From NCBI GenBank assembly GCA_002746395.1, contig NVXA01000001.1, forward strand, positions 353,667 through 359,661: DNA of 5,995 nucleotides, written 5' to 3'. The stretch comes from Paracoccaceae bacterium (GTDB lineage Bacteria > Pseudomonadota > Alphaproteobacteria > Rhodobacterales > Rhodobacteraceae). Shown here in pieces: positions 1-5,457 of the stretch (the stretch's first letter is position 1; every line of letters starts with the position of its first letter). The position numbers and the translations under genes were made by a program. The notes beneath the pieces are model-generated. The model did no database searches. It worked only from the letters and a program-made list of their open reading frames with translations, and was not told the DNA's origin.

Positions 1-405
1 CAACCCGCCCCAACCTTCCCGATTGATCTGGCCAGTGCTGCGTTCGAATCCGCCCTCGAATCAGATTTCACGCCAGAACCCTTCGATGTTTCGGACGGCA
101 GCTTTATCCACGCCAATGGCATTGAAGAAGTATCGAGCGATGGTAAACGCTTCCTGACTGGCCATAATGGTAAAAGCATCCATTTCCTGAATGACGGTGC
201 TGTCAATATCTGGCGCTTGCTGGAAGAACCAACCAGCATAACTGAAGCATTTCAGATGCTTTGTGCCGTGTTCCCTGATCATCCTGCCGAAGAAATCCGC
301 CGTGATGTTGTCGCCACATTCACCGAATTCGCCTCCAACGGACTGTTGCGAAAAGCGGATACGATTTGCCAAACGTCTCAAATTGAGGCAACCTTGCCTC
401 TGTAA
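1..405 (+). CDS. PqqD-like domain protein, 3' part (5' end outside window)
   Basis: The frame is open from base 1 to the TAA at 403-405, giving 134 visible residues. The last two thirds (about residues 43-118) fit the PqqD fold: a strand pair around S46-L63, the typical LN-x-x-A-x-x-I-W core at L63-W71, a short 'LLEEPTSITEA' helix start, and a closing helix ending in N-G-L-L (113-116). PqqD-type domains are small peptide-binding modules (RiPP recognition elements) that present a peptide to a modifying enzyme; some stand in clusters with HprK-related kinases. Residues 1-42 are acidic, low in recognisable structure, and may be a linker to another domain. The real start lies upstream: there is no in-frame ATG, GTG or TTG before the TTG at 217, which already sits inside the domain. 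The next gene starts 23 nt downstream, so shared transcription is likely. The family call is good; the peptide partner and role are unknown. Confidence 0.75.
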   Translation, partial: QPAPTFPIDLASAAFESALESDFTPEPFDVSDGSFIHANGIEEVSSDGKRFLTGHNGKSIHFLNDGAVNIWRLLEEPTSITEAFQMLCAVFPDHPAEEIRRDVVATFTEFASNGLLRKADTICQTSQIEATLPL

Positions 406-428
406 CCTGCTTCAAGAGTATTTGTAAT

Positions 429-977
429 ATGACCAAGACGCCAAACACCCTGGAAAACCCTTCACGCCGCGCTGCAATGCGCCGGTTGGGTTTGGCTGTT
501 GCCACAGCGTATATTGTTCCGGAAATCGTAATGCTAAGCGGGGCGCGAGCCTCGACTAGTTCGACTAGTTCGACTAGTTCGACCTCCAGTAGCTCTACGC
601 CATCAAATGGTGGTTCATTCGCAACCCCACCAACCCCGCCAACTGCACCAAGCAACGTTGATGAAATCGAGGTCGACGTAAGAGAGAGAGATGCGTGTCA
701 AAAGGCCGGCGCTCGCGAAAGAAATCAGGCGATGACTATCTCGCAGTCGGATTTTGATCGCGCACAAAAGGCGGTCGAGGCTGGCTATGCCAAACCGCTT
801 GAGGCTATATGGTCGGATTTTAGCAGTAACTATTCAGGCAAAGTTATCGGAATGGAATTCACCGGCTTTCGCTGGCGCCCCCGCTACCGATTCAAGGCCA
901 TATCGGCCAATGGGCATCTGGAAACGGTTATCGTGTCGGCAAGAACCGGATTGGTCGAAAAGGTTGTGGGCTGTTAA
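429..977 (+). CDS. Exported PepSY-domain protein with Tat-like signal and Ser/Thr spacer
   Basis: This 182-residue protein has three parts. Residues 1-41 form a Tat-like export signal: S12-R13-R14-A-A-M, a weakly hydrophobic stretch, and an A-R-A cleavage-type end at 39-41. Residues 42-75 are low complexity, Ser/Thr then Pro/Thr rich, and look like a flexible tether. Residues about 104-182 resemble a PepSY domain: an A-x-x-A-V-E-x-G start, P-L-E-x-I, then strands around V139-F144 and Y153-I158, ending with 'ARTGLVEKV'. PepSY domains are found in inhibitory propeptides of secreted peptidases and in small periplasmic proteins beside two-component genes, as here. Two cysteines, C90 and the last residue C182, could form a disulfide; this is inference. 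A weak AAGAG-type ribosome site lies at 413-417. The stop shares a base with the next start (TAATG), implying co-translation with the response regulator. The role is likely sensing or modulation of the downstream kinase, which is not proven. Confidence 0.8.
   Translation: MTKTPNTLENPSRRAAMRRLGLAVATAYIVPEIVMLSGARASTSSTSSTSSTSSSSTPSNGGSFATPPTPPTAPSNVDEIEVDVRERDACQKAGARERNQAMTISQSDFDRAQKAVEAGYAKPLEAIWSDFSSNYSGKVIGMEFTGFRWRPRYRFKAISANGHLETVIVSARTGLVEKVVGC
552..583 (+). repeat. Perfect 9-bp tandem repeat (tcgactagt, about 3.6 copies)
   Basis: Three identical copies of tcgactagt lie at 552-560, 561-569 and 570-578, followed by a partial copy (tcgac) to 583. The repeat is in frame in the PepSY-protein gene, each copy encoding Ser-Thr-Ser, and it begins right after the predicted signal cleavage point. 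Because the unit is a multiple of three, gain or loss of copies would change the tether length without breaking the frame. Each unit contains the palindrome actagt. Confidence 0.95.
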
Positions 978-1642
978 TGCGAATTCTTATCGTTGAAGAC
1001 GAGGCAAAAATCGCGGAGTCGATCAAAGACGTCTTGGCACATTCCGGCTTTGTCCCCGAAATATCCACCGATGGCGAAGACGCGTGGTTTCGCGGTGGAA
1101 CCGAAGATTATTCCGCGGCCATTCTCGACATTGGCCTACCAAAGCTGGATGGATTAAGCGTCCTGCGTAATTGGCGTAACGAGCAGGTTAACATGCCGGT
1201 TATCCTGTTAACGGCCAAAGGCAGTTGGGCCGAACGTGTTGACGGAATTGACGCGGGTGCCGATGATTATCTGGTCAAACCTTTCCACATGGAAGAACTG
1301 GTCGCCCGCCTACGCGCGTTGCTGCGGCGGAACGGTACAGACAAGAAAACGCAATTTCGTGCTGGACCATTGCTGCTGGATACGCGCCAGATGCGGGTTA
1401 GCGTCGATGGCGCCCCAATCAATGTCACGCCGCTGGAGTTCAAACTCCTTAACTACCTGCTGCACAATCGCGGTCGGGTCGTCTCGCAAGAAGAACTGGC
1501 GACAAACATATACTTTCAAGATCAGGAGCCCGACAGCAATGCTGTTGAAGTCCTATTGGGGCGTCTGCGCCGCAAATTAAAAACGAATGTAATCCAGACC
1601 CGTCGCGGTTTTGGGTATATCATCGACGAGCATGTTGAATGA
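977..1642 (+). CDS. OmpR/PhoP-family DNA-binding response regulator
   Basis: This 221-residue protein, the usual length for the OmpR/PhoP family, accepts phosphate from a partner kinase and then binds promoters. The receiver domain (about 1-115) has every expected residue: acidic pocket E7-D8, phosphoacceptor D51 in 'ILDIGLP', switch residue T79 in 'LLTAK', and K101 in 'LVKPF'. The C-terminal part (about 127-219) is a winged helix, with 'LTPLEFKLL'-like sequence (here VTPLEFKLLNYLL), an acidic 'SNAVEVLLGRLRRKL' recognition-helix region and the closing 'TRRGFGYII' hairpin. D51 matches the position in enterobacterial PhoP. The ATG overlaps the upstream stop by one base, and the last four bases (ATGA) hold the kinase start, so the three genes are coupled. 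The likely partner is the kinase encoded next. Target promoters are unknown; autoregulation and the neighbouring ugd promoter are candidates by inference only. Confidence 0.95.
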   Translation: MRILIVEDEAKIAESIKDVLAHSGFVPEISTDGEDAWFRGGTEDYSAAILDIGLPKLDGLSVLRNWRNEQVNMPVILLTAKGSWAERVDGIDAGADDYLVKPFHMEELVARLRALLRRNGTDKKTQFRAGPLLLDTRQMRVSVDGAPINVTPLEFKLLNYLLHNRGRVVSQEELATNIYFQDQEPDSNAVEVLLGRLRRKLKTNVIQTRRGFGYIIDEHVE

Positions 1643-2982
1643 AGACTTCGTCGCTTTCCGTCAGGCTTATTTTACTTGCCTGCCTATCCATATCGTTGGC
1701 CCTTATTGCAACGACATTTGTTCTGAACGCCCTATTTCATGACTTTTTTGAAGAACGCATTTTTTCAGAACTGGACCGTGAGCTAATCCAACTAACCGCG
1801 AATTTGTCGATAGAGCAAGACGGTAACTTATCCGTTGAACCTCTAGCAAACCCGCGCTTCAACGCTCCGTTTAGCGGCCTTTACTGGCAAGCTGTAGAAC
1901 CGGGAAAACATGCCGTGACCTCTCGCTCGCTATGGGGTGGCGGCTATGATTTCCCCCCCAATCCAATTGCGGGTCAACGAGACCGCCTCGAAATTGATTC
2001 AAAGCAAGGCATCCCCCTTCTGGTTATCGGCTGGACAATCCTGATTGGTGAAGGCGATGAACAACGCGCGATCACCTTATCAGTCGCCACACCCGAATCC
2101 GAGGTCGACGAGGCTACGGCCAGATTCCGCTCGGCATTTATACTGTGGCTTGCGCTCATGTTTGTCGGTCTAATCATCGCATCATGGGTGCAAGTGCGCC
2201 TTGGTTTGGTTCCGCTGGAGACCTTACGCAAAAAAGTTGAACAGGTGCGGTCGGGGGCAGAAGATAAACTTGAAGGCCCCTTCCCGAGCGAAGTTCAGCC
2301 TTTAGCCACAGAGGTTAACGAGCTGTTAACCTTGCATGAAACTTCATTGGCAGATGCCCGCGAACGTGCCAGCGATCTGGCACACGGGCTTAAGACTCCG
2401 TTAACGGTCATGCAAACCATCGCGAGAGATTTGCGAAAAATCAAACAAGATGAACAAGCTGACGAAATAGACACGCAAGTTGCATCCATGCAGCATTATA
2501 TCGAACGTGAATTGGCGCGTGTCCGCACGCAAATGCCAAGAAATGCCATGACCCCAATCGCTCCGGTCGTGGACAAAATGGTCAGTACCATTCGGCGCTT
2601 TCCACGCGAAACCCCGCTGGAATGGCACGTTGATATTTCCGACGACATGAATACCCCTTTTGATGAGCATGATCTATCCGAGTTACTGGGAAACCTTCTT
2701 GATAACGCACGGAAATGGGCAAATTCACAGGTACAAATTCACAGCAGTACCGACCCCGACGGTCGCACCTCCATCACAATCGAGGATGATGGCCCCGGTG
2801 TACCTGACGAAATGCTTACAACGGTCCTTGCTCGTGGCGAAAGGCTGGATCCATCCGTTCAGGGCACAGGCCTCGGCCTTGCAATTTGTGCAGATATAGC
2901 GGAAAGCTACGGGGCTGATTTCATCCTTGCAAAATCACCTCTCGGAGGATTGTCCGTCACAATTATGTGGCAACAAGGGTAA
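1639..2982 (+). CDS. PhoQ-like membrane sensor histidine kinase
   Basis: This 447-residue inner-membrane kinase probably phosphorylates the response regulator encoded just upstream. Order of parts: membrane helix 1 (about 9-32), a periplasmic sensor region (about 33-163) that I cannot assign to a named fold, membrane helix 2 (about 167-186), a HAMP-like linker (187-235), a dimerisation/phosphotransfer domain with H249 in 'DLAHGLKTPLTVM', and an ATP-binding domain with N-box N352-N356 ('GNLLDNARKW'), G1 box D383-x-G385-x-G387 and G2 box 'GTGLGLAI' (409-416). All catalytic motifs are intact. The H-box wording is close to that of PhoQ (DLTHSLKTPL), which places it in that subfamily rather than the EnvZ type. 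Its ATG overlaps the regulator stop. The gene contains a run of seven C at 1953-1959 and a 21-bp palindrome at 2312-2332. The signal sensed is unknown; the PepSY protein from the same operon is the obvious candidate partner. Confidence 0.95.
   Translation: MKTSSLSVRLILLACLSISLALIATTFVLNALFHDFFEERIFSELDRELIQLTANLSIEQDGNLSVEPLANPRFNAPFSGLYWQAVEPGKHAVTSRSLWGGGYDFPPNPIAGQRDRLEIDSKQGIPLLVIGWTILIGEGDEQRAITLSVATPESEVDEATARFRSAFILWLALMFVGLIIASWVQVRLGLVPLETLRKKVEQVRSGAEDKLEGPFPSEVQPLATEVNELLTLHETSLADARERASDLAHGLKTPLTVMQTIARDLRKIKQDEQADEIDTQVASMQHYIERELARVRTQMPRNAMTPIAPVVDKMVSTIRRFPRETPLEWHVDISDDMNTPFDEHDLSELLGNLLDNARKWANSQVQIHSSTDPDGRTSITIEDDGPGVPDEMLTTVLARGERLDPSVQGTGLGLAICADIAESYGADFILAKSPLGGLSVTIMWQQG
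2312..2332. promoter_or_regulatory. 21-bp palindrome with TTAA-N7-TTAA spacing inside the kinase gene
   Basis: Two perfect 8-bp arms, aggttaac and gttaacct, flank the spacer gagct. The TTAA cores at 2315-2318 and 2326-2329 are separated by exactly seven bases, which is the published CtrA box pattern of alphaproteobacteria. The site lies in coding sequence (codons for V226-T231), so it may be chance. It is recorded as a candidate site only. Confidence 0.3.
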
Positions 2983-3060
2983 ATATACAAGTAATCCGTT
3001 AACCATTTTCTGTTTCTATGCCATAGAGCAACAAACACGTATTTAAAGCAGGAGCATTTT
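2983..3060 (+). promoter_or_regulatory. Spacer upstream of ugd: likely promoter region with CtrA-like half-site and 13-bp dyad
   Basis: This A/T-rich 78-nt gap separates the kinase gene from ugd and is the only sizeable gap on the + strand, so a promoter for the sugar genes is likely here. It holds TTAACCAT at 2999-3006, which resembles a CtrA half-site, and a perfect inverted repeat tctatg-c-cataga at 3015-3027, suited to a dimeric regulator. I see no convincing sigma-70 -35/-10 pair and no terminator hairpin with a T-run after the kinase, so read-through from the upstream operon is also possible. Confidence 0.45.
3050..3054 (+). promoter_or_regulatory. Ribosome binding site AGGAG for the GTG start of ugd
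   Basis: AGGAG lies six bases ahead of the GTG at 3061. This strong site at good spacing, together with the family's standard N-terminus (M-K-I-A-M-I-G-A-G-Y-V-G) beginning right at that codon, settles GTG 3061 as the start. Confidence 0.8.
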
Positions 3061-4377
3061 GTGAAAATTGCAATGATCGGCGCAGGCTACGTTGGATTGG
3101 TGTCCGGCGTTTGCTTTTCAGATTTTGGCCATCAGGTCATTTGTGTCGAAAAAAACCAAACCAAACTGGCCAAGCTCCGTGCGGGTGAAGTACCCATTTT
3201 CGAACCCGGCTTAGATATATTACTGGAACGAAACATCAAAGAAGGACGGTTGGAATTTTCGGACGACCTCGCCAGCTCGATTATCGATGCAGATGCGGTT
3301 TTCATTGCCGTTGGCACGCCAGCACGACGCGGTGATGGCTTTGCCGATCTGACCTATGTTTACGATACTGCGCGCGAACTGGGCAAAAAACTTACAACTA
3401 ACACAGTTATCGTCACAAAATCCACGGTTCCTGTCGGCACGAACCGCGAGATCAAACGGATTATCACCGCCTGTAACCCCAAGGCTGCATTCGAAATTGT
3501 TTCCAACCCCGAATTCCTGCGTGAAGGCTCCGCGATCGAAGATTTCATGCGCCCTGACCGTGTTGTGGTGGGCGTAGAAACCCCTGAGGCCGAAACCGTA
3601 CTGCGTAATATTTACCGTCCACTTAACATACGTGAAACACCCATCGTGGTGACTGATTTGGAAACCGCCGAGACGATAAAATATGCCGCAAATGCCTTCC
3701 TTGCGATGAAAATCACTTTCATTAATGAAATCGCCGACCTTTGCGAAAAAACTGGTGCTGATGTCCAACAAGTAGCCAAAGGTATCGGCCTTGATACGCG
3801 GATTGGCGGAAAATTCTTGCACGCAGGCCCAGGTTATGGCGGCAGCTGTTTTCCGAAAGACACCTTAGCGCTGGTACAAACTGGTGAACGTTATGGCGCA
3901 CCGCAGCGGATTATTGAAACGGTTGTTGCCGTTAATGACGCGCGAAAATCCGATATGATTGATAAAATCATCACCGCTTGTGGTGGCAGTGTGAAGGGTA
4001 AACGCATCGCCATTCTTGGCGTGACCTTCAAGCCAAACACCGACGATATGCGCGACGCACCCAGCCTTGTGATCATCCCCGGATTAATCGCAGCAGGTGC
4101 CAGCATAACAGCTTGCGACCCCGAAGGCGGCAATGAGGCGCGAAAATTGTTGAACGGAGTCGACTGGGTGAATGACGCCTATTCCGCGGCTGATGGCGCA
4201 GATGCGTTAGTAATTATAACGGAATGGAATGCGTTTCGTGGGCTGGACCTTGTGCGAATTAAGGAATTGTTAACCACTTCTGTGTTCATAGACCTAAGGA
4301 ACATTTATCCAGCAGATGAAGTCAGTGCCGCAGGGCTGACCCTTACCAGCGTCGGTAAAAGTATAATAGAAGGTTAA
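3061..4377 (+). CDS. ugd: UDP-glucose 6-dehydrogenase
   Basis: This cytoplasmic enzyme oxidises UDP-glucose to UDP-glucuronate with two NAD+. The 438-residue length is normal for the bacterial family. The N-terminal Rossmann domain has G7-x-G9-x-x-G12 in 'IGAGYVGLV'. Further family motifs are 'STVPVGT' (121-127), 'NPEFLREG' (149-156), the central helix 'ETIKYAANAFLAMKITF' with K207 and N211, and the catalytic 'GGSCFPKD' with C263 and D267. These four residues sit at a constant +3 offset from the known catalytic residues of the Streptococcus pyogenes enzyme. The C-terminal UDP-binding domain begins with 'KGKRIAILGVTFKPNTDDMRDAPS'. Translation starts at GTG behind a good AGGAG site. The epimerase gene begins 5 nt after the stop and uses the product, which supports UDP-glucose rather than GDP-mannose as substrate. 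Nothing is truncated or missing. Confidence 0.96.
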   Translation: MKIAMIGAGYVGLVSGVCFSDFGHQVICVEKNQTKLAKLRAGEVPIFEPGLDILLERNIKEGRLEFSDDLASSIIDADAVFIAVGTPARRGDGFADLTYVYDTARELGKKLTTNTVIVTKSTVPVGTNREIKRIITACNPKAAFEIVSNPEFLREGSAIEDFMRPDRVVVGVETPEAETVLRNIYRPLNIRETPIVVTDLETAETIKYAANAFLAMKITFINEIADLCEKTGADVQQVAKGIGLDTRIGGKFLHAGPGYGGSCFPKDTLALVQTGERYGAPQRIIETVVAVNDARKSDMIDKIITACGGSVKGKRIAILGVTFKPNTDDMRDAPSLVIIPGLIAAGASITACDPEGGNEARKLLNGVDWVNDAYSAADGADALVIITEWNAFRGLDLVRIKELLTTSVFIDLRNIYPADEVSAAGLTLTSVGKSIIEG

Positions 4378-4382
4378 TACCC

Positions 4383-5396
4383 ATGCGTAAGGTTTTCGTA
4401 ACAGGCTCTGCCGGTTTTATTGGTTACCATTTGTGTCAAATGCTTCTGGATGACGGGTTCGAGGTTATCGGCTTTGACGGCATGACCGATTACTATGACG
4501 TGTCCCTAAAAGAACGCCGCCAGCAAATGCTGCTGCAAAACCCGAATTTCAGCACCCATAAGGCAATGCTGGAAGATGTGGACGGGTTGCGTAAGGCCTA
4601 CATGGCCGCCAAACCCGATATTGTCGTGCATCTCGCCGCGCAAGCCGGGGTGCGATACAGCCTTGAAAACCCACGCGCCTATGTCGAGGCAAACATCGTT
4701 GGCACATTCAACCTGATGGAACTTACGCGTGAATTCGGGGTGGAACACCTTCTGATGGCCTCCACCTCGTCTGTTTATGGCGCAAATGAAGACATGCCGT
4801 TCGCGGAAACCGACAAAACCGAAACACCCCTTACGCTTTATGCCGCCACAAAAAAGGCGACCGAGGGGATGGCGCATTCTTATGCACACCTCTGGAAAAT
4901 TCCGACAACTATGTTCCGGTTTTTCACGGTTTACGGCCGGTTTGGTCGCCCAGATATGGCCCTGTTCAAATTCGTCAAAGCAACCTTGGCCGGTGAGCCG
5001 ATTGACGTTTATAACCACGGCAACATGGCGCGGGATTTCACCTATGTGACCGATCTGGTCCGTGGTATTCGTTTGTTGATAGATACACCCCCGGTGGAAC
5101 CTGAAAGCTCGGAGGTCATTCCAGACGGTGACAGCCTTAGCCCCGTTGGACCATACAGAACTGTGAATATTGGTAATTCTGACAAAGTCAGCCTTGGTGC
5201 GTTTATCGAGGCCATGGAATCCGCGCTTGGCATGAAGGCCGTGCGCAACAACATGGAAATGCAAAAAGGGGACGTACCAGCAACTTGGGCGAACGCGTCG
5301 CTTCTGAAATCATTAACAGGGTATTGCCCCCAAACCAATGTGGATGAGGGTGTTGCTAAATTCGTTAACTGGTATCGCGATTACTACAACATTTAA
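4383..5396 (+). CDS. UDP-glucuronate 4-epimerase-type SDR enzyme (LpsL/CapI-like)
   Basis: This 337-residue extended SDR protein probably interconverts UDP-glucuronate and UDP-galacturonate, using bound NAD+. The N-terminus carries G8-x-x-G11-x-x-G14 ('TGSAGFIG') and the family-typical 'FDGMTDYYDVSLKERR' segment. 'HLAAQAGVRYSLENP' follows at about residue 84, then the active-site triad T128 (in 'ASTSSVYG'), Y153 and K157. 'FRFFTVYGRFGRPDMALFKF' and 'RDFTYVTDLVRG' are hallmarks of the glucuronate 4-epimerase branch, as is the longer Pro-rich insert at about 236-258. The gene lies 5 nt behind ugd, and its ribosome site (agaagg, 4368-4373) lies in the last codons of ugd, so the two are co-translated and act in series. 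The galacturonate would go to lipopolysaccharide, capsule or exopolysaccharide. Named relatives are lpsL, cap1J and uge; I leave the symbol blank because naming varies. A related UDP-sugar 4-epimerase specificity is the main alternative. Confidence 0.9.
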   Translation: MRKVFVTGSAGFIGYHLCQMLLDDGFEVIGFDGMTDYYDVSLKERRQQMLLQNPNFSTHKAMLEDVDGLRKAYMAAKPDIVVHLAAQAGVRYSLENPRAYVEANIVGTFNLMELTREFGVEHLLMASTSSVYGANEDMPFAETDKTETPLTLYAATKKATEGMAHSYAHLWKIPTTMFRFFTVYGRFGRPDMALFKFVKATLAGEPIDVYNHGNMARDFTYVTDLVRGIRLLIDTPPVEPESSEVIPDGDSLSPVGPYRTVNIGNSDKVSLGAFIEAMESALGMKAVRNNMEMQKGDVPATWANASLLKSLTGYCPQTNVDEGVAKFVNWYRDYYNI

Positions 5397-5409
5397 CAAA
5401 GTCTAAACG

Positions 5410-5441
5410 AAAAACGGCGCCACAATCGGGCACCGTTTTTT
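5410..5441. terminator. Bidirectional intrinsic terminator between convergent genes
   Basis: The arms aaaaacggcgcc (5410-5421) and ggcaccgttttt (5429-5440) pair with one C-A mismatch around a 7-nt loop. The right arm ends in a T-run for the + strand and the left arm gives a T-run on the - strand. It begins 13 nt after the epimerase stop and lies 16 nt beyond the MORN gene stop, so it suits both transcripts. Confidence 0.85.
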
Positions 5442-5457
5442 ATTAAGTATCTGTAAA

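Noticed and set aside
217..405. TTG at 217 as start of a 62-residue gene
   Set aside because: The same frame is open to base 1 and the PqqD-like core already begins before this codon, so the start would remove half the domain.
552..583. Short direct repeats as a CRISPR or recombination site
   Set aside because: The units are 9 bp, contiguous without spacers and in frame in a gene; this is a coding microsatellite.
320..655. - strand frame with repeated Val-Glu-Leu units
   Set aside because: The apparent peptide repeat is just the reverse reading of the 9-bp Ser-Thr-Ser DNA repeat, and it crosses two genes on the + strand.
681..690. Dinucleotide (AG)5 run as a phase-variation switch
   Set aside because: Only five units, with ordinary codons for V-R-E-R-D; too short to argue for slippage.
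3015..3027. Inverted repeat as a terminator of the kinase operon
   Set aside because: There is only one base between the 6-bp arms, so a stable hairpin loop cannot form without opening pairs, and no T-run follows.
3220..3822. 200-codon - strand frame within ugd
   Set aside because: Antisense to the conserved core of UDP-glucose dehydrogenase; composition is Phe/Cys-rich without any domain pattern.
4506..5264. Long open frame (252 codons) on the - strand across the epimerase gene
   Set aside because: It is fully antisense to a complete epimerase gene with intact motifs, and its translation shows no family features; it is a by-product of codon use on the other strand.
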